A DNA stretch of 64,000 nt from Isoalcanivorax indicus (GTDB lineage Bacteria > Pseudomonadota > Gammaproteobacteria > Pseudomonadales > Alcanivoracaceae): contig NZ_QGMP01000001.1 in the NCBI RefSeq assembly GCF_003259185.1, forward strand, positions 1,116,001-1,180,000. Direction: 5' to 3'. The translations under genes were made by a program, and so were the position numbers. Under the pieces are notes generated by a model. That model was not told where the DNA came from, ran no database searches, and was given only the letters and a program-made list of their open reading frames with translations. Below are positions 1-7,283 of the stretch, piece by piece (position 1 is the stretch's first letter; each line of letters begins with the position of its first letter).

Positions 1-537
1 GTTGGTTCTTACAAAGAGCGAAAGCGGGATGCGCCGAACCGGGCCCTTTGGCGTAAAGCTGTAGGTCCAGGTGACACGCGTCAGCTCACCGCCGGGACGT
101 GATTCAAGCTCGAAGCGGCCGATGGCGTATTCAGCGAGGAGGCCTGCCTCATTGGTGAACCCCCAAAGCTGATAGGAAAAGTGCTCGCCAGGTACAACGC
201 TCAGCAGCTGCTCCACCACCTGGTGCCCATCTTCCAATCGGACTCTACGGCGTGTTCCGGGCGTGCCCCACGTGTCGGTAAGCACCTCACTCGTCGCCAC
301 GCCAGGCAAACTGCGATAGGCGAGAAATACATCCTCCAGGGGCACAGTGATGATCCAGTCCAGTAACGCGTCAGCAGGGGCCTGGATATCAACCTCGACG
401 GTATGGATGATGGACGAGCGATCGACCTGTCTTGGCGGCTCCGTACTGAATGACGGGTCGGTTGCCGGTACAGACACGCAGGCGGAAAGGGACAGCAAGG
501 CAATCGGCAGAACCAGGCAAGAGATCGCAGAACGCAT
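1..537 (-). CDS. Lipoprotein with SRPBCC-like domain, C-terminus cut by window edge
   Basis: Reading the minus strand from an ATG at 537 gives an open frame that runs off position 1, so the gene is partial. The first 20 residues form a lipoprotein signal (MRSAISCLVL, then a lipobox LSAC with Cys20). After it comes a segment of the polyketide-cyclase/START-like (SRPBCC) type, with VDIQAPADALLDWI followed by DVFLAYRSLPGV and beta-strand-rich sequence. These folds bind hydrophobic ligands, and the lipobox predicts a membrane-anchored envelope protein. A GGAGAG ribosome site lies 5-6 bases before the ATG. It lies downstream of a MarR gene on the same strand, 90 bases away, with a possible MarR-type operator between them. 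Family assignment is from pattern only. Confidence 0.65.
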   Translation of the reverse strand, partial: MRSAISCLVLPIALLSLSACVSVPATDPSFSTEPPRQVDRSSIIHTVEVDIQAPADALLDWIITVPLEDVFLAYRSLPGVATSEVLTDTWGTPGTRRRVRLEDGHQVVEQLLSVVPGEHFSYQLWGFTNEAGLLAEYAIGRFELESRPGGELTRVTWTYSFTPKGPVRRIPLSLFVRTN

Positions 538-587
538 GATGCTCTCCAGAATATGCGCGACGGGCGCAGTGTCCGAGCATCATAATA

Positions 588-600
588 TACGTAGTTCGTA
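588..600. promoter_or_regulatory. Possible MarR-type operator
   Basis: The sequence TACG-TAGTT-CGTA is a short inverted repeat with AT-rich flanks, in the 90-base gap between the MarR gene end and the lipoprotein start. Position and form suit an operator for the adjacent MarR protein controlling the lipoprotein gene. The arms are only 4 bp, so this is a weak call. Confidence 0.2.
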
Positions 601-627
601 ATATGCAATGGGCGATGTTTCTTTGTG

Positions 628-1089
628 CTATGGTTCTGGCTCTTGTCTGGCCATCGCGAGAGCAATCTTGCCGAACATGCTGATAAAGTGCTGGCGCTCT
701 GAATCGGAGAGCGCCTCCAGCATAAGCCGACAGTCAGCCTCCTGCCCCGCGATAACCTGCTCGGCGATACGCAGGCCCGCTGCCGTCGGCTGGAGCTGCA
801 CAATGCGCCGGTTCGTCTCAGTGCGGCTGCGTGCCAACAGGCCGCTGCGAACCAGCCGGTCTACGATCGCTGATACGGTAGTGGGGACCATCCCCAGGTG
901 CTGCCCCAGATCTGCGCCGATGCAAAGAGGGTGCGCAACCACATAAAGCAGTGCCTGCACATCGGTCTGGCTCAGGGGTTTGCTGAGGTCCGGGTGCTGC
1001 ACGCCCTCACTGACCTTGAATGCGCGTATGAGCGCATCAATGGCGTGCCGGAATGCAGTGATCTGACTCTGCGGAATGGTGTTATTCAT
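628..1089 (-). CDS. MarR-family transcriptional regulator
   Basis: A protein of 153 residues with the MarR winged-helix layout: an N-terminal dimerisation helix, the segment LSQTDVQALLYVVAHP, a recognition region GADLGQHLGMVPTTVSAIVDRLVRSGL, the wing RSRTETNRRIVQLQPTAAG, and C-terminal helices. MarR proteins repress nearby genes and release DNA on binding small aromatic or lipid-like ligands. I chose the ATG at 1089; a TTG at 1125 would extend it by 12 residues and overlap the thioesterase stop. It is the last gene of a minus-strand run with the membrane protein, alcohol dehydrogenase and thioesterase, which suggests it controls that operon or the lipoprotein gene downstream. Confidence 0.88.
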   Translation of the reverse strand: MNNTIPQSQITAFRHAIDALIRAFKVSEGVQHPDLSKPLSQTDVQALLYVVAHPLCIGADLGQHLGMVPTTVSAIVDRLVRSGLLARSRTETNRRIVQLQPTAAGLRIAEQVIAGQEADCRLMLEALSDSERQHFISMFGKIALAMARQEPEP

Positions 1090-1114
1090 CCGTCGGACTA
1101 TACGTTCTTCGCAC

Positions 1115-1561
1115 TCATAAACCAATGGTCAGGCGCTCCAGTGCCATCCGCAAGGCCCCTGGCATTGCCACTGGCCGCCGTGTTTGGCGGTCCACAAACA
1201 CATGGGTAAAGTATCCCTCGGCCACCGCGTCATCGTCGCCCTCACGAAACACCGCCACCCCATACTCCACCGAGGAATTCCCCAGCCGGTTCACCCGCAG
1301 CGCGCCTTCCAGCTTCTCCGGATACGCCACCGCCGCGTGATAGCGGCAGCCGGACGACACCACCAGGCCGATCACCTGGCCGTCATGAATATCCAGCCCG
1401 CCCTCGTGAATCAGGAAGTGATTGGCCACCGAATCGAAGTAGCCGTAGTAGGTCACGTTGTTCACATGGCCATACAGGTCGTTGTCATGCCAGCGCGTGG
1501 TGATCGGCGTGAAATAGCCGTAGTCGCCGCGCACACCACGGCTGCGGTCCGGGTTGGTCAT
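1115..1561 (-). CDS. Acyl-CoA thioesterase, YbgC/FadM (4HBT hotdog) family
   Basis: This 148-residue protein has the 4-hydroxybenzoyl-CoA thioesterase signature near its N-terminus, RWHDNDLYGHVNNVTYYGYFD, where the Asp and following GHVNN form the active site of single-domain hotdog thioesterases. The rest (YHAAVAYPEKLEGALRVNRLGNSSVEYGV) fits the fold and usual length of about 140 residues. It would hydrolyse acyl-CoA esters in the cytoplasm. It starts 12 bases after the alcohol dehydrogenase stop on the same strand and is followed by the MarR gene, so it is probably co-transcribed. The substrate cannot be read from sequence; the context suggests medium or long acyl chains. Confidence 0.85.
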   Translation of the reverse strand: MTNPDRSRGVRGDYGYFTPITTRWHDNDLYGHVNNVTYYGYFDSVANHFLIHEGGLDIHDGQVIGLVVSSGCRYHAAVAYPEKLEGALRVNRLGNSSVEYGVAVFREGDDDAVAEGYFTHVFVDRQTRRPVAMPGALRMALERLTIGL

Positions 1562-1573
1562 GCGAGCGGCTCC

Positions 1574-2719
1574 TTACCAGGCGGCCTGATAGATGGCGAC
1601 AGCGTCAGCTTCGCTGACCTCGCGCGGATTGTTCACCAGCAGGCGCTGCTGCAGCATGGCGTCGGCGGCCAGGCGGGCGATGGCGGATTCCGGGATGTCC
1701 ATGTCGCGCAGGCGCACCGGCAGGTTCACCTTCTCCGCCAGGGCGGCCAGATAGTCGATCAACTGCTCGGCGGGATGGTCCCCCAGAGGGGCGCCCGCAG
1801 GCAGGATGATCGGCGCCAGTTCGGCATAGGCCTCGCGGGCCGCGGGCAGGTTGAAGCGCATGACATGGGGCAGCACCAGGCTGTTACTCAGGCCATGGGG
1901 AATGTGGTAAATGCCGCCCAGCGGGTAGGCCAGGGCATGCACGGCCGCCACCGGGGCGTTGGCAAACGCCTGCCCGGCGAGCATGGCGCCGAGCAGCATG
2001 TCCGAGCGGGCCTGCACCTGCTGGCCGTCATGCACGGCGGTTTCCAGATTGGCCGACAGCAGACGCAGTGCCTCGCGCGCCAGCATGTCCGAGTAGGGGT
2101 TCTTGCGCACCTTGCTGGTGTAGGCCTCGATGGCATGCACCATGGCGTCGATACCCGTGGCTGCCGTGACCGCCGGTGGCAGGCCCAGGGTCAGATGCGC
2201 GTCCAGGATCGCCAGGTCGGGCAGCAACTGCGGCGCCACCACACCCTGTTTGGTGGTCTCGCCGGTGGTGACAATGGCAATCGGTGTGACTTCCGAGCCG
2301 GTGCCCGCCGTGGTCGGCACCTGAATCAGCGGCAGCCGCTGGCCGCGCGCGTTGCCCACCCCGTACACCTGTTGCAGGGTCTGTTCGCCGGTACGCAGCA
2401 GCGCCACCAGCTTGGCGGTGTCCATGGCGCTGCCGCCACCGAAGCCGATCACGCCATCACAGTCGCCTGCCGCAGCCAGGGCTTGCTCTACCACTGATTC
2501 CGGTGGGTCAGCCACCACATCGCTGAAAATGCTCAGGGGCATGCCTGCAGCCTCGAAGGCCTCGCGGACCGGGCCGAGCAGGCCGCTGTTGACGATACCG
2601 CCGTCGGTGACCAGGCAGGGGCGCTGCATGCCCAGTTCGGCCGCCAGGGCGGGCAGGCGCGCGCTGGCGCCGGGTTCACAGATCAGGCTGCGGGTGGTGG
2701 TAAAGCTGAAGGCTGTCAT
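1574..2719 (-). CDS. Iron-containing alcohol dehydrogenase (group III)
   Basis: A 381-residue Fe-ADH with the usual two-domain layout. The N-terminal nucleotide-binding half carries GGGSAMDTAK, the NAD(P)-binding motif, around residue 90. The C-terminal half carries the metal ligands in DAMVHAIEAYTS and in AHALAYPLGGIYHIPHGLSN. Members oxidise primary alcohols or reduce aldehydes in the cytoplasm. The ATG at 2719 (MTAFSF) aligns with the family start; upstream in-frame codons give only a low-complexity extension. It follows the membrane-protein gene by 7 bases and precedes a thioesterase by 12, giving an operon suited to fatty alcohol/aldehyde/acyl-CoA turnover. The physiological substrate is inferred. 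Confidence 0.92.
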   Translation of the reverse strand: MTAFSFTTTRSLICEPGASARLPALAAELGMQRPCLVTDGGIVNSGLLGPVREAFEAAGMPLSIFSDVVADPPESVVEQALAAAGDCDGVIGFGGGSAMDTAKLVALLRTGEQTLQQVYGVGNARGQRLPLIQVPTTAGTGSEVTPIAIVTTGETTKQGVVAPQLLPDLAILDAHLTLGLPPAVTAATGIDAMVHAIEAYTSKVRKNPYSDMLAREALRLLSANLETAVHDGQQVQARSDMLLGAMLAGQAFANAPVAAVHALAYPLGGIYHIPHGLSNSLVLPHVMRFNLPAAREAYAELAPIILPAGAPLGDHPAEQLIDYLAALAEKVNLPVRLRDMDIPESAIARLAADAMLQQRLLVNNPREVSEADAVAIYQAAW

Positions 2720-2726
2720 AGCGTTG

Positions 2727-3068
2727 TTATTCCTCGCGCGTGCGTTCGCGTTCGATTTCGTATTCGCCCTCAATGATAGAGCCCCGACGGGGCGCTTGTC
2801 CGCCCGGTGGGGGCCGGCGTGTAAACGGCGGGGCGTCGTCGGCAGGCTGGCCTTGCTGTTGTGCCTGCCAGGCGCGCATCAAACGGCGGCGAATCCACCA
2901 GACACGCAGCATGAACAGCGCCGACATGATGATCGCCAGGCCCAGAATCACCAGAAACATGATGGCCCCGACAAACAGGGACGCAGCCAGCATGATGATC
3001 CCGCCGACCAGCATCAGCAGGCGCATGATCGGGTTCGCGGGTGGGCCTTGCAGGGGCGGACGATGCAT
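2727..3068 (-). CDS. Small conserved membrane protein
   Basis: A 113-residue protein with two closely spaced hydrophobic segments (MRLLMLVGGIIMLAASLFVG and AIMFLVILGLAIIMSALFML) followed by a basic stretch, a proline-rich region and a charged tail (EYEIERERTREE). It is probably an inner-membrane protein with the C-terminal tail in the cytoplasm. It is first in the minus-strand run that continues with the Fe-ADH 7 bases downstream, so the operon promoter should lie just above 3068, in the region shared with the plus-strand gene at 3190. I do not recognise a function. Confidence 0.75.
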   Translation of the reverse strand: MHRPPLQGPPANPIMRLLMLVGGIIMLAASLFVGAIMFLVILGLAIIMSALFMLRVWWIRRRLMRAWQAQQQGQPADDAPPFTRRPPPGGQAPRRGSIIEGEYEIERERTREE

Positions 3069-3133
3069 GGCTATCGCTCCTGAGCGGAAGTAAGTGGCAT
3101 CGCGCAGGGCGCGGTGTTCAGGCCGGTGTGCCT

Positions 3134-3143
3134 GTACCTCTCA
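3134..3143 (+). promoter_or_regulatory. Shared element copy 1 (one mismatch), within a hairpin
   Basis: GTACCTCTCA lies 46 bases before the ATG at 3190 and differs by one base from GTCCCTCTCA found ahead of the caspase, lipoprotein and CHAT genes. Here it also forms the left arm of an inverted repeat: CTCTCACT pairs with AGTGAGAG about 12 bases downstream. It may be a sigma-factor or regulator site; the function is unknown. Confidence 0.4.
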
Positions 3144-3189
3144 CTCCACAACAGCAAGTGAGAGCCTGCACAGCATACCGGAGGACAAT

Positions 3190-3834
3190 ATGGGGGCAAA
3201 AAAAAGCCTGACAAGGTACGGGCGCGGTGCCCTGGTGGCACTGGGGCTGGGGGTTGCGCTGTCAGCGGCGGCCACGCCGCACAGTCTCGGGATCTGCGAG
3301 GAAGACGACGGCATGTTCCTGGACGGCATGCGCCTGCCGGGGCTGACCGGCCGCAGCGTGCGTGATGACCAGCAGCCGCTGGTCCGTCACCTGGTGGAGC
3401 AGGGCATCCTGCGCGGTGGTGAGCCCTTCTCTGAGCGGGTGATGCAGGCGCACCTTCAGGTGGTCAGCGTCAGCCGCCAGCAGGTGGTGGTGCAACAGTG
3501 GGCCGGTGATGACGACGCCGCCCTCGCCATCGCCAGTCACTGGCGTCTGCTGCCGTATGAAGCGCCGGAACTGATGCATCTGGAGATCGAGTTGCAGGGC
3601 ATGGTGCGTACCTATTCCGATATCTGGTTCGGCAATATGCCCTTGTCACACACCCGCTACACCGAGCGCGCCCATGGCCGCATGCTGCCGCAGTTGCAGG
3701 CGCAGCTGGATCTGGGGCGCCCGCTGATGGTGCGCAATCTGGCCCATGGTCATGAGCGCATCCTGTATCCACAGGACCTGCCGGAGATCATCGCCCGCAG
3801 CGTGGCGGCCTGTGCCACCCCGCCGATCTTCTGA
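3190..3834 (+). CDS. Secreted hypothetical protein, possible caspase/CHAT regulon member
   Basis: The ATG at 3190 follows a GGAGG-like ribosome site and gives 214 residues. The N-terminus (MGAKKSLTRYGRGALVALGL to SAAAT) is a signal peptide. The mature part starts HSLGICEEDDGMFLDGMRLPG and contains a few cysteines (GICEED, VAACATPPIF) that could form a disulfide. No catalytic motif is visible and I do not recognise the family. It heads a plus-strand group with the genes at 3925 and 4410, both also exported. Its 5' region carries a one-mismatch copy of the 10-base element found before the caspase and CHAT genes, which is the main hint that it works with them. Confidence 0.7.
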   Translation: MGAKKSLTRYGRGALVALGLGVALSAAATPHSLGICEEDDGMFLDGMRLPGLTGRSVRDDQQPLVRHLVEQGILRGGEPFSERVMQAHLQVVSVSRQQVVVQQWAGDDDAALAIASHWRLLPYEAPELMHLEIELQGMVRTYSDIWFGNMPLSHTRYTERAHGRMLPQLQAQLDLGRPLMVRNLAHGHERILYPQDLPEIIARSVAACATPPIF

Positions 3835-3924
3835 GCATGATCCCGGAAGCATGGTGTGCGGATTGCGCAGCCGGGCAGGGCGGCTCAGAATCGGTGGCAC
3901 AGGGTATCGGTGGAGGATTGAGGG

Positions 3925-4413
3925 ATGATCGCAAGAAGCGTAATGATCGGGCTGGCCTGCCTGGGTTTGCAGATGGCCCATGCCTATGACGAACCGCATG
4001 ATGCACCGGAAAAACTGGTCTATGTGGATGCCGACGTGTTCCTGATGCAACTGGACTCGCAGTTGCAACGGGGCGGCGATTACGAAGTGGTCTTTGTGGG
4101 CGGCGCGGTGAATGCCAATAACCTGCCTTCGCGCATCAATGAGCTGTTCACCCGAGTGCGTGACGCTGGCGGGGATATCCGCATTCGTGTGGCCAGCACG
4201 CCCGAGGTGCGTGATCGCGGGGTGGACAGTATTACCGGCGGTGTCAGCGACCTGTCGCGCGCCGTGGATGGCCTGGAACAGCTGCTGACCACCCGCGATC
4301 GGGTCAGCCGCATGATGCGCGGCAATCCCTACAAGGGGTATCACATCGAGCTGGATGTGGATGCCGCGGATGCATCGGTGGTGCGTCTGCTGCTGGTGCG
4401 GGACGAAGAATGA
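3925..4413 (+). CDS. Secreted hypothetical protein
   Basis: A 162-residue protein with a clear signal peptide (MIARSVMIGLACLGLQMAHA). The mature region has alternating strand and helix segments, for example YEVVFVGGAVNANNLPSRIN, then AGGDIRIRVASTPEVRDRG and YHIELDVDAADASVVRLLLV. The alternation suggests a small alpha/beta fold, but I recognise no family motif. Its stop overlaps the start of the lipoprotein gene at 4410 in an ATGA arrangement, so the two are translationally coupled and probably act together in the periplasm. A GGAGG ribosome site precedes the start. Confidence 0.7.
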   Translation: MIARSVMIGLACLGLQMAHAYDEPHDAPEKLVYVDADVFLMQLDSQLQRGGDYEVVFVGGAVNANNLPSRINELFTRVRDAGGDIRIRVASTPEVRDRGVDSITGGVSDLSRAVDGLEQLLTTRDRVSRMMRGNPYKGYHIELDVDAADASVVRLLLVRDEE

Positions 4414-4922
4414 TGCGGCGCGGGTGGGGGCCTGCCTGTGCCGTGCTGCTGCTGGCCCTGCTGGGCAGTGTGAGCGGTTGCAGTAGCCGCCCGGACGCCC
4501 CGGGTGCCGCTGCAGGCGAGGCCGTTCGACTGACCTACGTGCGCGAGCAGCAGTTCGATCACGACATGATCGCCCTGGTGCGGGAGCAGCCGGAAAGGGT
4601 GGTGGTGGAATTCCCCGGGCAGCCGGTCAACCTCAGCACCTTGCCGCCGGATCTGGCGCGGCTGCTGGATCTGTCGGCGCAACACGGCAGCGGCATTCGC
4701 CTGGTGGCCTGGGACGAATCGGTGCGCGAGCGTTCCCTGGGCATGCTGGAGATCAAGGCGGCGGTGGAAGGCGCGCGTTACCTGCGCTCGCTCTATGCCA
4801 TGTCACAGCAGGAAATGCAGCGGCGCCGTGAGCGTCGCCTGGGCGACTACGATGTCGACCTGTTGTTTGATCCGCACAGCGGCAATCTGGTGTATCTGCG
4901 CTTCGAACGCAGCGCGCCCTGA
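4410..4922 (+). CDS. Hypothetical lipoprotein, coupled to the upstream gene
   Basis: A 170-residue protein whose N-terminus is a lipoprotein signal (LLLALLGSVSGC, lipobox VSGC), followed by SSRPDAPGAAAG and a mature domain. The mature part has the same general pattern as its upstream neighbour: a strand (VRLTYVREQQFDHDMIALV), a turn with VVVEFPGQPVNLSTLPPDL, and a helix with GIRLVAWDESV. The two may be distant paralogues, one soluble and one membrane-anchored. Start and upstream stop overlap by 4 bases. It ends 5 bases before the convergent FecR-like gene. Function unknown. Confidence 0.7.
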   Translation: MMRRGWGPACAVLLLALLGSVSGCSSRPDAPGAAAGEAVRLTYVREQQFDHDMIALVREQPERVVVEFPGQPVNLSTLPPDLARLLDLSAQHGSGIRLVAWDESVRERSLGMLEIKAAVEGARYLRSLYAMSQQEMQRRRERRLGDYDVDLLFDPHSGNLVYLRFERSAP

Positions 4923-4926
4923 GCGC

Positions 4927-5772
4927 TCAACGCCCGGCAAGATTGGCCAGCACCTGCGCCGCCAGCGGCACCTCATGCTGATGACGCGCCAGCGCCTGCA
5001 CGGCGCCAAACCAGGTTTCCGGGCCGCCGCGCTGTAGCGCCTCAAGCGCCCCGTAAACCGCGTCCACCGCATCCCCCGCGTGATCCGCTGGCGCGGACAG
5101 GTTCAGCACCTGACGGTGGCAGCCGCTGTCAAAACAGATCTCCAGCCGATAATCGCCCGGAGAAAGCGCCTGCACCGGCAGTATCGCCTGTTGCAGCGCC
5201 GGCAACTGAAAGCGCTCGGCCACCAGGGTTTCCGTATTGTCCCCGGCCAGCGCATACAAACGCACGGTTTCCGGCATGGTGTGGCCGCGCCAGACCACAA
5301 ACAACGGATTGCCGAGGTGCGCTTCGCCAGTGATACCCGGCATCAGCCACGGCACAGGATGATCAGCGGTGCTGCGCGATACGGCACCCACCGCACGCAG
5401 CAGGTCATCGTCCCGCCGCACCAGAGTGATGGCCCAGTTGACCAGATTGCTGACCACGCCATCGCCCTGCGGGGCGCTCGCCACGGTATAGGGGCTGTCG
5501 GCGGCACTCAGGTCAACACGCTGGCCATTCAGATCCAGGGTTGCACGGGCATTCCCGGTCAGTATCAGGCGCATGCCTGTGTCCACGGCATCCAGCGGCA
5601 GCAGAGGCTGCCGGGTGCCGTCGTCCCGTTCGGCCAGTAGCGCACCGTCGCCGGGAGACAGCGTCAGCACGTGTCCGGCCTGGGTCTGGGCGTTGGCATA
5701 AGCCGGTACAGCAAGGCTCAGGCCGCACAGCAGCGTGGCCAGCACACGCAGGGAAAAGCGCGCCATCAACAT
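4927..5772 (-). CDS. FecR-like secreted protein coupled to CHASE2 gene
   Basis: A 281-residue protein with a signal peptide (ARFSLRVLATLLCGLSLAVPAYANA) and an early segment typical of FecR-type periplasmic domains: LSPGDGALLAERDDG, then DTGMRLILTGNARATLDLNGQRVDL and DSPYTV. FecR-like domains of this kind often sit beside CHASE2 sensors. The C-terminal half includes RLEICFDSGCHRQVLNLSAP, with two cysteines that may pair, and a helical tail. Its ATG overlaps the TGA of the CHASE2 gene, so the pair is made together. It probably acts in the periplasm as the partner of the CHASE2 protein; a classic FecR anti-sigma role is not supported because no sigma gene is adjacent. Confidence 0.75.
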   Translation of the reverse strand: MLMARFSLRVLATLLCGLSLAVPAYANAQTQAGHVLTLSPGDGALLAERDDGTRQPLLPLDAVDTGMRLILTGNARATLDLNGQRVDLSAADSPYTVASAPQGDGVVSNLVNWAITLVRRDDDLLRAVGAVSRSTADHPVPWLMPGITGEAHLGNPLFVVWRGHTMPETVRLYALAGDNTETLVAERFQLPALQQAILPVQALSPGDYRLEICFDSGCHRQVLNLSAPADHAGDAVDAVYGALEALQRGGPETWFGAVQALARHQHEVPLAAQVLANLAGR

Positions 5773-7115
5773 CAGGGTCTCCTGTACTGCCGGAAGCGGT
5801 GAATCCAGCGATACACCTCAACCGCCAGCAACGGCAGCAGAAAATTCAGCCACACCCCCGAGCGGAAATACAGCAGGCTCAAGGGGATGACCAGTAACAC
5901 AATGCCCGCCAGCGTGCCCAGATTGGCCCACAGCGGCGGCAGGCGCACAAAGCAGAACGACAATACCAGGACCAGCAGGCTGGTGATCAGCGCCGTGGTC
6001 CAGAACGACGGCGGCCTGATCTGGCCAAAACGTTCGAGGGAGTGCAGAGCATTTATCAACACCATGGGCCCGGCCATGCTGCCCAGCGGTGTGGCATGCA
6101 CATCGCCGGATTCCACATGACTGGCGCCGATAATCACAGTGCGCTTGTACACCAGGTGATCCGGCAGGCGCTCCGTTTGCGCAAGGAGCGCCGACACCGG
6201 CAGACGAATGACCAGCGGCCGACTGCCGCCGGACGCCAGGGGCTGATGCGCCCAGCCGCTGGCCGGGGCATCCGGCAAGGTGAACAGTATCCGCTCCCCC
6301 AGGCCGCGCGTGCCGGACTGGCCGGGCAGATACAGCTGCACCGACTGCTCGCCCAGTTGCAGCCGGGGCAGGGCGGGCAGCGTCTCGCCCTCGCAATCGC
6401 CCCCCGGCCAGCGGTCCAGCTGCGCCTGCAGCGAGGCCAACGCGTCCTGTTGGCGCGCCAGGGCCACCAGCTGCACCGAGGGCAACAGTTGCGCCTGCCC
6501 GCCCTGACACACCGGCTCCACCAGACGCCAGCGGCGCACGCGCCGATCCGGGTCCAGAGTGAAGAAGGGCGCCGCCCAGGCCGCGCCTGCGCTGACATCC
6601 TCCAGCACCGTGGCGCGCGGCGTGCCCAGCCCGGCGGGCGTCGGCGCGGGCGTCAGAGTGCGCATCAGCGTCAGCGGTGGCGCGTCGCCACTGGCTTGCC
6701 AGCGCGCCATGACGGCGGCCAGCGGTGCCAGGTCACGCAGGCTGCGGCGGCTCAGGTCGATATCCAGAATGACCTCGTTGGCCCGGGTCTCCACCAACTG
6801 CTCCAGCAACCGCGCCAGCACCTCGGCCGGCACCAGATGCGGCTCACCAAGCGCCACCCAGGAGGGCGTGTCCAGATCGATGAACAGGTACGGGGTGGCG
6901 TCCGCCGGGGCGGGGGTATTGGCGGTCATGCGCATCAGCCAGTCGAGACCGGCGGACTGCTGCCGCGCCAGCAGCGGCTGATGCTGGAACAGTTGCAGGG
7001 TGACCAGCACCACCAGGGCGATCAGCAGATTGACAATAAACTGGCGGGGCAGGGGCGCCAGGGTACGCCAGCGATGGCGACTGGATATCAGGACGCGTTG
7101 CGCCAGCGTTGTCAT
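5772..7115 (-). CDS. CHASE2-domain membrane sensor without an output domain
   Basis: From the ATG at 7115 this gives 447 residues. One N-terminal membrane helix (FIVNLLIALVVLVTLQLF) leads into an extracytoplasmic CHASE2 domain, recognised by YLFIDLDTPSWVALGEPHLV, VILDIDLSRRS and KRTVIIGASHVESGDVHATP. Three C-terminal membrane helices follow (FWTTALITSLLVLVLSFCFV, a middle one, and LNFLLPLLAVEVYRW). In most CHASE2 proteins a cyclase, kinase or GGDEF domain comes next; here the protein stops after the helices. The signal may therefore pass to another protein such as the coupled FecR-like product or the divergent caspase. A gap of about 170 bases separates it from that caspase gene. Confidence 0.85.
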   Translation of the reverse strand: MTTLAQRVLISSRHRWRTLAPLPRQFIVNLLIALVVLVTLQLFQHQPLLARQQSAGLDWLMRMTANTPAPADATPYLFIDLDTPSWVALGEPHLVPAEVLARLLEQLVETRANEVILDIDLSRRSLRDLAPLAAVMARWQASGDAPPLTLMRTLTPAPTPAGLGTPRATVLEDVSAGAAWAAPFFTLDPDRRVRRWRLVEPVCQGGQAQLLPSVQLVALARQQDALASLQAQLDRWPGGDCEGETLPALPRLQLGEQSVQLYLPGQSGTRGLGERILFTLPDAPASGWAHQPLASGGSRPLVIRLPVSALLAQTERLPDHLVYKRTVIIGASHVESGDVHATPLGSMAGPMVLINALHSLERFGQIRPPSFWTTALITSLLVLVLSFCFVRLPPLWANLGTLAGIVLLVIPLSLLYFRSGVWLNFLLPLLAVEVYRWIHRFRQYRRP

Positions 7116-7230
7116 GAGATTCCCGTTTGCGATTACACTTTGCGCTTGAACAGCAAGACAGAGCGTGCCGGTTTGCGCGCGCCGACACAAGAAACAGATA
7201 CCACGGGCCAGGGTTCAAGGGCGGGGTGGC

Positions 7231-7240
7231 GTCCCTCTCA
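7231..7240 (+). promoter_or_regulatory. Shared element copy 2, upstream of caspase
   Basis: GTCCCTCTCA lies 43 bases before the caspase ATG at 7284. Exact copies occur at 9455 and 25890 and a near copy at 3134, all on the coding strand of exported proteins. Its constant place in the 5' region suggests a transcription or translation control site. Confidence 0.4.
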
Positions 7241-7283
7241 CCCGCAGGGCGTCAACACGGGCATCATGATCGGGAGCATCGAT

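Noticed and set aside
1184-2497. Plus-strand open frame of 437 codons
   Set aside because: Antisense to the thioesterase and Fe-ADH genes; His/Gln/Gly-rich, no domain.
6042-7283. Upstream extension of the caspase frame
   Set aside because: The frame is open but overlaps CHASE2 in antisense and is basic low-complexity; the signal peptide and ribosome site define the start at 7284.
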